Source: Theocolax elegans (Eukaryota > Arthropoda > Insecta > Hymenoptera > Cerocephalidae). From it: a stretch of DNA of 64,000 nt. The translations under genes and the position numbers were made by a program. Positions 42,876 to 54,478 of the stretch are shown here, one piece after another (the stretch's first letter is position 1; each line of letters opens with the position of its first letter). Location of the stretch: contig CM047425.1 in assembly GCA_026168455.1 (NCBI GenBank), positions 97,095,580 through 97,159,579 of the forward strand. The letters run 5' to 3'. Below the pieces are notes generated by a model, which saw only the letters and a program-made list of their open reading frames with translations, was not told the origin of the DNA and did no database searches.

Positions 42876-42975
42876 GAAACTCTCACACACACACACTGAT
42901 ATATCTGACGAGCGTAAAGCATTACTTACACATTTATTATAAATCACACATTAGTCACATTACTTTCGATTTGAC

Positions 42976-42982
42976 ACTCGAG
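42976..42982. repeat. target-site duplication, left copy
   Basis: ACTCGAG immediately left of the element; the same 7 bases follow its right end at 47,582-47,588. P elements normally duplicate 8 bp; extending by one base gives a mismatch, so one base has changed or the boundary is off by one. Confidence 0.75.
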
Positions 42983-43455
42983 CAGAGAATATAGAAATAC
43001 TCCCTTTATATATAGAAGGCCAGAAACGCTGATTTCTTGAAGTCGCATGCCGTCCCCCAAGAGCGTTAGTTCGCTCCCCCATAAGGCAGGCGGCGCGTCA
43101 GTCGACGCCTCGTATTAGAAGCCTATTATTTATGGCCGATTCGCGCGGTAATTCTTATTGTTACCGACCGCTAATGGTAAGCAGTCAGTAAATTAAATCT
43201 GGCTCACCATTTCCAATAAAAAAACGTTATGCAAGATTATATTACATTAATTAATGAAAGGAATCAACAAAATTAAACAAATTTTCTACATCACAAACCT
43301 TGAACTACAAACGCAGGGCGATGAACATAAATCATTGTAAGGCAACTCTTTCAAATTGATGCGTTGGTTGAGTGGTTAAGCGCTCATACTTGCGCAGAAT
43401 CATTTTTGCCCCTGGTTCAAATCTTTTGACTTTTAATTTTTTTTTTTTTTGCAAT
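42983..43455 (+). repeat. left terminal inverted repeat (473 bp)
   Basis: Begins CAGAGAATATAGAAATACTC and pairs with 47,108-47,581 read in reverse. It includes a GC-rich part near 43,050-43,120 and the tRNA-like unit at its inner end. At several hundred bases it is far longer than the tens of bases usual in the Drosophila P element. Confidence 0.92.
43358..43450 (+). other. tRNA-like unit with A box, B box and T-run (left TIR)
   Basis: Starts GATGCGTTGGTTGAGTGG. TGGTTGAGTGGTTAAGC matches the D-arm/A-box pattern of Leu/Ser-type tRNAs. A possible 4-bp anticodon stem (GCGC/GCGC) follows, then GGTTCAAATCT at 43,414-43,424 (B box) and a long T run at about 43,437-43,450 (a Pol III terminator). 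The T-arm and acceptor stem do not pair, so this is a tRNA-derived promoter unit or pseudogene, not a working tRNA. Confidence 0.55.
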
Positions 43456-44247
43456 AGTTATCAATTGTAATGCATTTTATTTTTCCAAATATTGAAAACG
43501 CAGCACATTGAAAATAATAATTTAGATATTATAAATGTACATTTGTCTATATAAAATCTGCATACATAAACATAAATAAAAAATTACTCAAGAGCAATTA
43601 GAATAAAAATAATTACCTGAAATAAAATATTGCAAAAAGAAATAAAACTGTTCCCAAGGTATTTTACATATAAAAAATAATTTTCCTGCTCTTAGCTAAT
43701 ATCAATAACATTTGTAATTTAATGTTTAAAAATAGTTGTTAGTTAGTAAAAATATAAATAAATATAAAATGAATATTAATGTACAACAATGTTATTAATA
43801 TTACCCGACGGAAACCAGCGGGGAGGTGGCAGATATTCTTCCATCAGGATGGGAAGGGATGGAATTGGGTAGGTACAATTATTTACAGTGTTAGTAGATA
43901 TTGGGTATGAGGTATGTTAGTTGTATACACAATTATATTTACAAGTAGCAAGATTCCAACATTATAAATTGCAACAAAAAGTAAATAAAATACACTCTGA
44001 AATAAAAAATTAATTATTTAATGTTATAAAATAATCGAAACGAACGTGAAAGAAATATAAAAATACTTGGGATCTTGCTTAAACTCTAAGAGAGAAAAAG
44101 AAAATGAAACAATGTGGATATTTTATTTTAGAAAATTTAAAACGTATCTTATAATTAATTTAGTTTTTTATTTATGCGTCCTTAAAAGTTTTTACAATAT
44201 TTTTACATTATTTACATTTTTTACAATATAGATTATTGATTTTACTA
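43456..44247. other. transposon 3' region, non-coding
   Basis: AT-rich sequence between the left inverted repeat and the transposase stop codon. It has a GC-richer patch at about 43,805-43,870 (GGAGGTGG). Nothing coding is seen; it would contain the transposase 3' UTR. Confidence 0.6.
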
Positions 44248-45718
44248 TTAACGCGATAATTTTTGCAATTTAGCGCAGGGTTTACCCGGTATAAAATTGG
44301 AGGAAGCAGAGCTTGTTTTACAATTAGCATCGCGATAATTTCTAGATATGTACTTGAGAAAATAAAAAATATGTACTCTAATAAATAAATCAATTATATA
44401 ATCTCTATGATCTTTACATTCAGAAGAAATCCAAAAATCAGAAAATTTACTTGAAATAACTGCAGTTAAAGATTTTTTACAAAACAAAGCTATATTTTTT
44501 TCAATGTAATTATTAAAAAAGTCTTTTTTAAATACTTCATACGCGGTCAAAATAACACTAAAAAAATCATCAGACGGAACTTTTAAATTACCTAATTCGT
44601 TTTCCGGAATTTTATAAGCTTTCCAAAAAATTAATAAATCGTCATTGTTATCTAAGCTCTGACTTCCTCGTGTTAAAGTTAATTCACAATTTTTACACCC
44701 GAATTTATTTAAACATTTAAACACGCAATATCCTGCAACGTATTTCATCGCGCATTTTTCTAAAGTTGTATCGATTATGTCAGAGTTATCTTTAACTACA
44801 TCAGTTTCCGGCTCGGCAGTAAAATCAATGTTAAAATCATTATCAAAATATTCTGTAATTGACCACGTTTGCATTTTTAATTCTACGTCCTTTTTTTTAC
44901 GTTCTTTAATAGATTGAAGTTCTTTTTTATCTTTCTTGACAATGTCCGAGTAATTATTTAGCAAAGTTAAACATTCATCTGGTTGACAATTAGCGCCCGG
45001 TGGTGGAAACAATAATGTTGTTACTGTAGCGTGCTGAAAATTTTTTCGTAATTGCAAAGCTGTCGGGTGCGTATTATTTCCGGATAGTGCTCTCATTATC
45101 GCAAAAAAGTTTTCAAGTGGATCCTGATTTAATTTACCTGTTAATAAATAATACCGTTGTTCTTTTTTTAAATCTTCCCAAAACATCAAAATACTTTTAA
45201 TTGTTAAAATTAAATTTACGAAACAATCAGGATACTTATATTTAAACCCGGTAAACATTTTAATTTCACTTATCCAGTGTATGATATTAATTAAATATTT
45301 TTCGACTTCCGGATTTTTAATAGACAAACCGCGTTTTACAGGGTTTGGATCGTTTGGATGTCGCGCATTTAAACAATCAAAAATTTTATTCATTTCCCAT
45401 AAAAAATTCGCAGTTTCGACGCAATCAGGGTGTTTTAATTCATTAGTTTTATGTCCCGCCATCATTGCACGCGATACGGAAGCACTGAAAATTTGAACCG
45501 CTAGTTTAACGTTCATTTTCTGAAAATTAGTCGGTTGTAAATGTCGAGTTGTTAATTTAGGCGCTGCTTTGCATGTTTTACCTCTTTCGAGTTCTCTTAA
45601 TTCACGAATCGCATCCCACGAAATGGAATTATTATTTATTACATAATTATTATTTATTAAATTATTACGCCAACATTTAATAAGGTGAGGAGTATCATAC
45701 GTTTTACTAACATACATA
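44248..45718 (-). CDS. P-element-type transposase, C-terminal catalytic half (THAP9-like), partial
   Basis: A single open frame of 489 codons from an ATG at 45,717. It is directly preceded by a strong acceptor (attatttcag), so it is more likely a 3' exon than a complete gene. It opens with the RNase-H-like motif DTPHLIKCWRNN. It continues through the GTP-binding-insertion region and the conserved block GKLNQDPLENFFAIMR, which should carry a catalytic acidic residue. The C-terminal part has cysteine pairs (CAMKYVAGYCVFKC, CKNCEL) typical of the family's C-terminal domain. The frame is intact, with no stop or shift. Missing are the THAP remainder, the coiled coil and the first catalytic Asp. 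Family role: cut-and-paste transposition, or a repressor if truncated. Confidence 0.88.
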
Positions 45719-46408
45719 CTGAAATAATATCAATTTTTCCGAAAAAAAGCTCAAAAGTAACCTTCAAGTGCGTTTGTATGTTGACTTTCCAACCAAAAGA
45801 AATACATTATTTAGCCTTTATACAACATGCATATATCATTTAAATCAATTAATAATGCATTTTTAACTATTTTACCAATAAACATCTATAAATAAATCGG
45901 TAAATATTGATTTAAAACAATGTTTATACCGTTCAATAAGAGGGACAGGAACAAAATCATATGTACGTAGTATGGAACAGCTAATAATTTAATTAAAATA
46001 ATATTAAAATTGCAAAAACAGTCTGTAATCGAAATCTACGATATAAAATCTATCCCATAATGCTTAAACGATCATATATAATCCTCTTATTAATGTATTA
46101 GAGTTAGGAAACATCGTGCGACAATGCCGACTTTTTCCGTCAAAATGTTAATCGAACTATATTTTGCCGAGTGCACAGTTTAATATTTTTCCGTAATTTC
46201 CCCAGTGCTTCATTCTAATTTATTTCAATTCGTAAACACAGTTAATAGACTAAATTATTTAATAAAATTTTTTTAATCATTAATATACATATACTTTTCT
46301 TTTAATTCGTATTACTTTTTCTCTGTTTAGTACGAGGTACACTTTTCTCGAGATGTTTATTAATAAGGTTTATTAATATATTATTAATATTACTAATAAA
46401 TTACTTAC
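45719..46408 (-). other. transposon internal intron / deletion scar
   Basis: About 690 bp of AT-rich sequence bounded by a donor (AAG/gtaagt at 46,409/46,408) and an acceptor (cag/T at 45,719/45,718). No frame in it encodes transposase, although roughly 250-300 residues of the family protein are expected here. Joining its borders keeps phase (2 + 1). Confidence 0.6.
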
Positions 46409-46506
46409 CTTACTCTCTCATCTTTCGGAAATCTGTGAAATGTCAGATTTTTTTTATCGGACGTCGAATTCCGGCAATTTTTGTAAGCGCAAGTAACTCT
46501 TGGCAT
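46409..46506 (-). CDS. first half of a THAP DNA-binding domain (transposase N-terminus)
   Basis: ATG at 46,504-46,506, then 32 codons and two bases to the donor. The peptide begins MPRVTCAYKNCRNST and contains FHRFPKDERV. It thus has the first two zinc-binding cysteines (C-x4-C) and the FHRFP motif of THAP domains; the last Cys-His pair and the conserved Trp would be in a missing exon. The frame is open further upstream, but THAP proteins begin at this Met-Pro. Confidence 0.75.
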
Positions 46507-47107
46507 TTTTACACAAAGATTGTATAATAAAACAGTTAAAATCGATACTACTTTTACAAAACTATGCAAGCAAGCGAGAAAACTACACTGCACATGCAAG
46601 TAAACAAAGATGTTACTACGTCGGCAACATATATATTGTTTTAACTCGCGCACTATTTTCTTTTGTTTTGCTAAAGCATGTATACATGTATATAGGTAAC
46701 GGACGATATTACGGACCAATAGCAAATTATACCGCGAAAATATTTTATTCAAACATTCCATTTTATTTAACAATAACAGATAATTGAATTTTAAGACACA
46801 CATAAACAGGCATATATTGTAATATATTTACTTAATCAAATATTAATTAATACTGTAAGAATGTTAATAATGAATTATAAGTTTCAAAATTAAAAAACTT
46901 AACTTTTGTATAAGAATATTTTTTATATACAAATGTAGAAATAAATATTTCGAATCGAAAATTGTACAATTACATAAATTAAATTATTACAGAGATTCTT
47001 ATTTTTTAATTTTATTTCTCAATTTTTTTTTCAATATTTTGAATTTTTGCATAATTAGAATGCATTCATTTATTATTATTAATTATTAATTATTTTATTA
47101 ATTAGAA

Positions 47108-47581
47108 TATTGTAAAAAAAAAAAAATTAAAAGTCAGAAGATTTGAACCAGGGGCAAAAATGATTCTGCGCAAGTATGAGCGCTTAACCACTCGACCAAC
47201 GCATCAATTTGAAAGAGATTGTCTTAAAATGATTTATGTTCATCGCCCTGCGTTTGTTGTTCAAGGTTTGTGATGTAGAAAATTTGTTTAATTTTGTTGA
47301 TTCCTTTCTTTAATTAATGTAATATAATCTTGCATAACGTTTTTTTATTGGAAATGGTGAGCCAGATTTAATTTACTGACTGCTTACCATTAGCGGTCGG
47401 TAACAATAAGAATTACCGCGCGAATCGGCCATAAATAATAGGCTACTAATACGAGGCGTCGACTGACGCGCCGCCTGCCTTATGGGGGAGCGAACTAACG
47501 CTCTTGGGGGACGGCATGCGACTTCAAGAAATCAGCGTTTCTGGCCTTCTATATATAAAGGGAGTATTTCTATATTCTCTG
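47108..47581 (-). repeat. right terminal inverted repeat (474 bp)
   Basis: Reverse complement of 42,983-43,455 with about ten base changes and a small length difference in the A/T run. It carries the second tRNA-like unit, again pointing into the element. Confidence 0.92.
47113..47205 (-). other. tRNA-like unit with A box, B box and T-run (right TIR)
   Basis: Mirror copy of the unit in the left repeat, read on the minus strand. The A-box region TGGTCGAGTGGTTAAGC is closer to a true Leu/Ser tRNA than the left copy, and the B box GGTTCAAATCT lies at 47,139-47,149. A T run (an A run on the plus strand at 47,114-47,126) follows. Confidence 0.55.
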
Positions 47582-47588
47582 ACTCGAG
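47582..47588. repeat. target-site duplication, right copy
   Basis: ACTCGAG, identical to 42,976-42,982, immediately after the right inverted repeat. Confidence 0.75.
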
Positions 47589-48587
47589 TTTTGAGTCATC
47601 TGATTTATTTATCTCGGTTTACAGTTTTAGTATGCTCATACGGGAATATAAGTAATACAAACTTACCAAAACATAAGTAGCTGTCTCTCACGAATCCTAA
47701 GCAAGGCCCATCCCATTTTGTCCATATATACCTACCGAGGTTATATTCTTGTACGTCACGTAGCTGCTTACATGTATATATATATATTTGAAAATACTAT
47801 ATAGCAGAATGAGTATGTGGAAACGGAGAAATTGCCTTTGCGCATAGTGAATACTTTTTTTTTCATAAATCTTATATGCGTTAATATGTAAGTACTTATA
47901 TTTAGTTGTTAGTATAATGCACACTTGTACACACAGACCAATTAACTATAATAATACACAATACACATCCCGTTCCAATTTTTGATTGTCAAAATAATAA
48001 TTAATTAACTCTTATTTATTTGCCTTAATATTTATAATTCTATAAATAATGATGGTTACTTATTAACCAATTTTTTATTTTTTATATAAGTTTATTTCAA
48101 GTCTTTTGTAAATTCTTTAAATTATTTACACAAAAATTCCAATCTGTTCGCCAATAGTGACCTACAAAGATGATGTAGGAATATTTAATGCGTCATGTTA
48201 AATATTTATTATATTGATTACATATTTTAAAGTCCGTCTGCTGATGATTTTTAAGATATGAAAACATTACTTTCATTTATCTGATATTGATTAAATATAC
48301 TTTTGTATTCTTTTATTACACAAAGATATATTGTTTGATTACTTTTAGGTTTACTTTATTTCTTTGATACTCTTAATATACAAATACTTTAAATTTGTAA
48401 TTGTGTAATTTATTATCATGTTTTTTACTATAATTTGTAAATTTCACAAATACTGGTTTTCAAGATTTATAACGTGATAATAGTTATAATTGTATCAGAG
48501 TGTAGGTTATGACAGATTATGTACTCAAATTAACTTATTTGTATTAATACTTACTATTTTTGAACTGAAAAATAAATATTTTTTCCA
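47589..48587 (+). other. Sec24 5' region (5' UTR intron or promoter)
   Basis: AT-rich sequence with no gene. An acceptor (ttttttccag) at 48,579-48,588 sits 8 bases before the Sec24 ATG, so a non-coding first exon lies further upstream, here or left of the transposon. The first exon itself could not be located. Confidence 0.5.
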
Positions 48588-48596
48588 GAATAAAAA

Positions 48597-51500
48597 ATGA
48601 ATCCACAGTATGTGCAACAGAAGCGTCCACTCTATGGACCTCCACCATCCAATGCATCATTTGGTGAATTAAATGCAAATTTTACTCCAAAAGGATCTCA
48701 TGATTTACACTCGTTTCCACCATCAAAACCTCCAGTAGGTCCACAGCCTACTAATAATACTCCAGCTCCAACAAGACCACCTTACTACATAAATGATATT
48801 CAAAGTCATGGTTCAGATGTTGCACAACCACCAGTTTCTTTACAATATAATCAAAATAAGCTGGTTGATCAAATGTCTAGTGTGTCTTTATCAAGAAAAT
48901 CTCCTCCTCCTCAAGGTTTTCCCTTGCAAGCAGAAAAACCTGTACCAACAATGCCTTTTTCATCTGGTATAAATGGAATCAGCAATCAAAATAATTATTC
49001 TGAACAAGGTACATGAAATATTCTAAGTGAATTACTTATTCCAATTAAAAAATTTCTTGATAAACTATCCTAAATGTGTTTAAATAATTGCCAAATATAT
49101 ACATATAATTTTAGGTGAAATGATTACAAAGAACTTATCAGTAGAAAAGTCTACTCAAGCATACACAACTCAAACATCTAGTCTTCCACCATCATATGGA
49201 GTTTCTAGTGGACTTCCATTACCTGGTCAACATCAGCATTCTGGACATGCACCACCACTTAGCTCACCAACAGGAATTAATGCTACTCAAAATATATCAC
49301 AACCAAATTTACCAACACCCTCTGACCATCGGCATGGATCAACACAATTAACTTATAACCCATCATTGACGAGTCAAGCAAATTTAGCTGGAGTTCCTAA
49401 ACCAGGAAAACACCCAGGAACGATTATAAGTCCTAATGCAGATGCAACTCAACACCAAGGACCATCTGTAAATCAGACTTCTTTAGGACAATCACCTATG
49501 CGCAATCAACAAAATATGACAGGTCCTTCGACTGGAATATTTTCATCAGATCCTTCTATACCAAATCGACAAATTGCATCAGGAGCACAGTTAATAGGTC
49601 AAGGTTATCAAAATTTACAGTCTTCAAATCTACAAAATTTATCAAGAACTTCTGTACCTGGATTAGCAACAAATATGTCAGGACCTCCATTACCAGGACA
49701 ACAAAATTTATCTAGCCCTTGGACAAATGCATCTAAACCTCCGCCACTACCAGTACAACAAACTCTACATACTCAGTATCATGCTAGTAATCAAACATAT
49801 GATCAGCGACAATTTTCACCTACTCTATCTCATGGAGGACATCAAAGTGCTATTAATTCCTATGGACACATGAATCATCATCATGCTGATGCTGGTTATC
49901 ACCAAGGATATCAGCAACAAAATTATGGACAAATTGGATCAAATGTAAGTTATCTGTGAAATAAAAATTGATGCCCGACGATATTTATTAAAAAGTTATT
50001 TATCTAATTTCTCTTTTTTCTTAATAAGTCACTTTAAGGTGATGTCAGAATCAGAAAACGATTATTTTTAATATTTTTTATAAACAAAAGAATAAATTTT
50101 TTAAAAAATCCTGAACGTCATGCCCTTAGGCATGTTTTAAACAGTGTACTCAAATTTTTTCAGATTTTTAAATTTGTAATTTAATTCTGATTTTTGCGTT
50201 GAAAATTGATGCCTTTTTAGACGAATAATTACCGACCGAAAATTGTTCATTCAATTATTATTAACAAATTTGTTTTTTCTTAAAAAATCTAAACGTCATG
50301 CCCTCGCTTTTATTTTAAACTACCCCTATGAATCTTTTCAGATTTTTTATTTAATATTTCCAATATAATTCTTATGTTGGAAGGTGCAGATCCTTGTAAC
50401 TTGGGTCCAATATCCCGTTAAACTAAATTGTAGTTAGAATAACTATAATATTAAAGTGCAGTAAAACTCATCAATTATAATTTTATTTGAAATAATTATA
50501 GTAGAATCATTCTAATAAACCCAACACTTAATAAATGATAACTTTTAGTTTCTAAGACATTATTAAAAAAATGAAGCAAACAAAGATTAAAATTTAATAA
50601 TATAAATTTATTATTATAGAATTTTTATGAAAACCAAAGTCCTTATCAAACTGGAATGACAAGTCCGTCGGAGAATCATCAACCAAATACTCAACCTCAG
50701 CAAACAAGAAAACTAGATCCTGATCAAATGCCTAGTCCTGTAAATTAGTTTTACATTTTTGCAATAGATATTTTGATTTCGTATTTTGTTTTCTAAATTG
50801 TCTGACTTTTATTTATATGTTTTATAGATACAAGTCATTCAAGATGATAGGAAAACAAGAGGAGGTGTATTTACAACTAATCAAAAAGGATTAGTTCCAC
50901 CTTTAGTTACTACCAAGTTTACTGTTGAAGATCAAGGAAATGCATCACCAAGATTTATTCGATCTTCAATGTACACAGTTCCCGCTGTCACAGATCTTAT
51001 TAAGCAAGTTAGTAATTTTTATTTAAATTTAATTTTAATGCAAATAATTTTAATTGTTTCATTAATTCATTAAATGTTTTTTATTATTAGACTCAAATTC
51101 CATTAGCTCTCATACTAAGTCCAATGGCTCAAGTGGAAGAAGGTGAATATGATCCACCTATTGTGGATATGGGTGAAATTGGTCCAGTTCGTTGTAATAG
51201 ATGTAAAGCTTACATGAGTCCTTTCATGCAATTTATTGATGCTGGTCGGAGATTTCAATGCATGTTTTGCAAGGCTACAACAGAAGGTAACAATTTTAAA
51301 ACTTAATAGGTTTGGATTAATGCAAATGAATGTATTAATAATTATTTATTGTAATTTTTAATTACTTAGTTCCATCGGAATACTTTCAACATTTAGATCA
51401 CACTGGTCAAAGAATGGATCGTTATTCTCGACCCGAATTAATGCTTGGAACTTATGAATTTATAGCGACAAAAGAATATTGCAGAGTAAGTTACTAATTC

Positions 51501-54478
51501 ATGAATTAAACACAATTTTCAAGATTAATATTAGTATTTAATTCAATTTTTATTTACAGAACAATACTTTTCCAAACCCACCTGCTATTATATTTGCTAT
51601 TGATGTTTCATACAATACAATAAAATCAGGTTTAGTGCACCTATTGTGTACACAGATGAAAAATATAATTCGTAAATTGCCAGTGGACGTAGGGCAAACT
51701 AAATCTAACATGAAAGTCGGATTTATCACTTACAGCAACACTATTCAATTTTACAATATTAAAGCAAGTCTTGCTCAACCTCAAATGATGATCGTTGGTG
51801 ATGTTCAAGATGTATTTATGCCGCTTTTAGATGGATTTCTTTGTGATCCTGAAGAAAGTGAAACGTTAATTGATAGTTTGATGTCACAAATTCCAACTAT
51901 GTTTGCTGAAAACAAAGAAACGGAAACGATTCTTGCACCAGCAATCCAAGCTGGCTTGGAAGCTTTAAAAGTAATTTCAATTTTTAATTTTTAATCCTAT
52001 ACAGTATTAAGCATTATATTTGTTAATATGGTTTAAAAATTAATTCTAGTATTTAAATAATAATTAAAAATAAGTATAATAAACTTCGTTTTTAAAGGAG
52101 TTAGTTTATATTTATAATAAAATTATTTTTCAGGCATCCGAATGTGCAGGAAAAGTCATGGTATTTCATTCATCTCTTCCTACAGCTGAAGCTCCAGGAA
52201 AACTTAAAAATCGAGATGATCGTAAGCTACTTGGCACGAATAAAGAGAAAAATGTTATTGGTAAGATTTTAAATTTACTTTTATTTAGTACTTTATCATA
52301 CAATGTTTATTACTTGATTCTATTAAATCTATTGAACGTCAAGAGCAAATACATGTTCTTCTATTTATAGCTAATTAACAATTGGTAAAGTGTAATAAAA
52401 TTAGGATTGTATGTACATTATTGTTTTTAAATGCTTGAAATGCATAATTTTTACTAACCATTTTTCTTCTACAAAAATGCAACAGTTAGTAATAAATATT
52501 ATTTTATTATACTAGCACCCCAAACCAATTTCTACAATAACTTGGGCCAGGATTGTGTTGGATCAGGATGTAGCGTTGATCTATTTATTTTTAATAATTC
52601 TTACATTGACATTGCTACTATTGGTCAAGTGTCTAGACTTACGGGAGGAGAAGTGTATAAATATACATATTTTCAGGTGAGTTTCGAGATAAAGAATATA
52701 ACTTTTTGTCTATTATCCATAATATTAATATTATCTATTCATAATTTCGTCAGGCTGATACCGATGGTGAGAGACTGATAACAGATATAATGAATAATCT
52801 AAGTAGACCTGTTGCATTTGATGCAGTGATGCGAGTACGAACTTCTACTGGTATAAGACCAACAGATTTCTTTGGACATTTTTACATGTATAATACAACT
52901 GACATGGAGTTAGCTAGCATAGATTGTGATAAGGTACATGTATTTATAATATTACTATATAATAAGTAAATATATATTAATGTCGTCTAAATACTGAATA
53001 CTGTTCTTTAGGCTATTGCAATTGAATTAAAGCACGATGACAAACTGTCGGAAGAGGAAGGTGTTTATATTCAAACTGCGCTACTTTACACATCTTGTAG
53101 TGGTGTGCGAAGATTACGAGTAATTAATTTAAGCTTAAAAACTTCATCACAAATGCCAGAGCTCTTTAGATCATGCGACTTGGATGCTATAATCAATTTT
53201 CTTTCTAAACAAAGTTAGTCATAATCCATTATATATTGTTTAGTAATTACTTGATTTTTAAACGTATACTTAAATATTTAAAATATTTTAATAACTACAT
53301 TGTATTTTGGTAGGTGTTTTCAAACTTCTGGATTCATCTTCACAAGCAGTAAAAGAAAGTTTAAATGCAAGATGTGCAGCTATTTTAGCAGCATATAGAA
53401 AACACTGTGCTTTACCATCAAGTGCTGGTCAACTGATCCTTCCAGAATGTATGAAATTATTACCTCTTTATATAAATGGATTATTTAAAAGTGATGGAAT
53501 CAGTGGAGGTAAAATTACATAGAAATATTAATATATTTCTTATTAACTATTACTAACTAATAATATATTATTATTAACTATTACTTATAATTAATATAAC
53601 TCATTTAAATTACATAGAAATAAAGAATAAAAATACATAGTTAGTTTTTTGTTATTTTTTCTGATTTTAGGAAGTGGTATAACAGTCGATCAAAAATCTT
53701 ATGTAATGATGGCACTTGCTACAATGCCTATTAGTGAGTCAGTTGTTCACGTTTATCCAAGATTACTTCCTCTACATGATATTGATCCTCATGATACAGA
53801 TTTACCACCTATGTTACGTTGTTCTATAGATAAATTTACAGACGAAGGAGCTTATTTATTAGGTATAAATACGATTTAAATAATTATATACATGCAAGTC
53901 TTATTGTTGACTTAAATACTTATATGTAACATTATTTTTTAGAAAATGGAATTCATATGTTTTTGTGGCTAGGTTTAAATTTAAATATGCAATGGGTACA
54001 GTCAGTGTTTGGAGTTCAATCTGTCAATCAAATTGATACTGATAGAACTGCAATTCCTATACTAGATAATGCACTTAATATACGAATAAGAAACGTAATT
54101 AGCTGTGTTCAAAGTGAAAGACGTTATTGTATGAGGGTAAGGATAATTTACATTACATGAAGACCGAGACAGTGTACTGGAAGACAAAACATAAGTAATC
54201 TGTGGTACCTTATACTTTCGTAACTAAAATTACTTGTGTTTCAAAATTCTGTCTTGGTTTTAATATACATAATATCAACTTAGAAGCATAAAAATAAAAA
54301 AATACGTATTAATATAATTTATTATATACCTTTTTAGTTAACTTTGACAAGACAACGCGACAAAATGGAAATGGTGATGCGACAGTTTTTGGTTGAAGAT
54401 CAAAGAGCTGATGGCTGTCAAAGTTACGTGGATTTCTTGTGTTGCATGCATAAAGAGATTCGGATACTTCTTAGATAG
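48597..54478 (+). CDS. Sec24AB: COPII coat cargo adaptor Sec24 (A/B type), 1218 aa
   Basis: Fifteen coding exons: 48597-49008, 49115-49944, 50620-50739, 50828-51007, 51091-51286, 51370-51485, 51560-51970, 52134-52260, 52516-52676, 52754-52933, 53012-53213, 53314-53508, 53671-53862, 53943-54136, 54338-54478. Phases agree throughout (3657 nt). Residues 1 to about 440 are a Pro/Gln/Ser-rich disordered N-terminus with PPLPGQ-type repeats. A zinc finger follows, with Cys549, Cys552, Cys571 and Cys574 (CNRC ... CMFC). Then come the trunk (FAIDVSYNT), the beta-barrel, the helical region and the gelsolin-like C-terminus (GIHMFLWLG). Family role: Sec24 pairs with Sec23 in the inner COPII coat at ER exit sites and selects cargo. 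Length and the long N-terminus favour the A/B over the C/D subfamily. AATAAA at 54,529-54,534 is a possible poly(A) signal. Confidence 0.94.
49964..50350. repeat. diverged direct repeat in Sec24 intron 2
   Basis: Two related segments, about 49,964-50,170 and 50,202-50,350. Each starts with AAAATTGATGCC and ends with a TTAAAAAATC, AACGTCATGCCC, TTTTCAGATTTTT series. They are clearly diverged, so this is an old duplication or two fragments of one repetitive element. Confidence 0.55.

Larger units (their letters stand above)
42983..47581 (-). mobile_element. P-element-superfamily DNA transposon (4.6 kb), internally deleted
   Basis: Flanked by ACTCGAG duplications and bounded by inverted repeats 42,983-43,455 and 47,108-47,581 (about 473 bp each, roughly ten differences by eye, so recent). 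The transposase is on the minus strand: a half-THAP exon at 46,409-46,506 and a long exon at 44,248-45,718. The middle of the expected protein (second half of THAP, dimerisation region and first catalytic aspartate) is missing; only about 690 bp of AT-rich non-coding sequence lies between. The element is therefore probably non-autonomous. Its insertion lies between the likely Sec24 promoter and the Sec24 coding start. Confidence 0.88.

Noticed and set aside
43358..43430. Functional tRNA-Leu or tRNA-Ser gene
   Set aside because: A and B boxes are good, but the T-arm and acceptor stem do not pair in either copy, so it is called tRNA-like only.
46405..46803. Transposase starting at the ATG at 46,803
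   Set aside because: THAP domains begin within a few residues of the protein start, at the Met-Pro at 46,506; the upstream part of the frame shows no domain and would be 5' leader.
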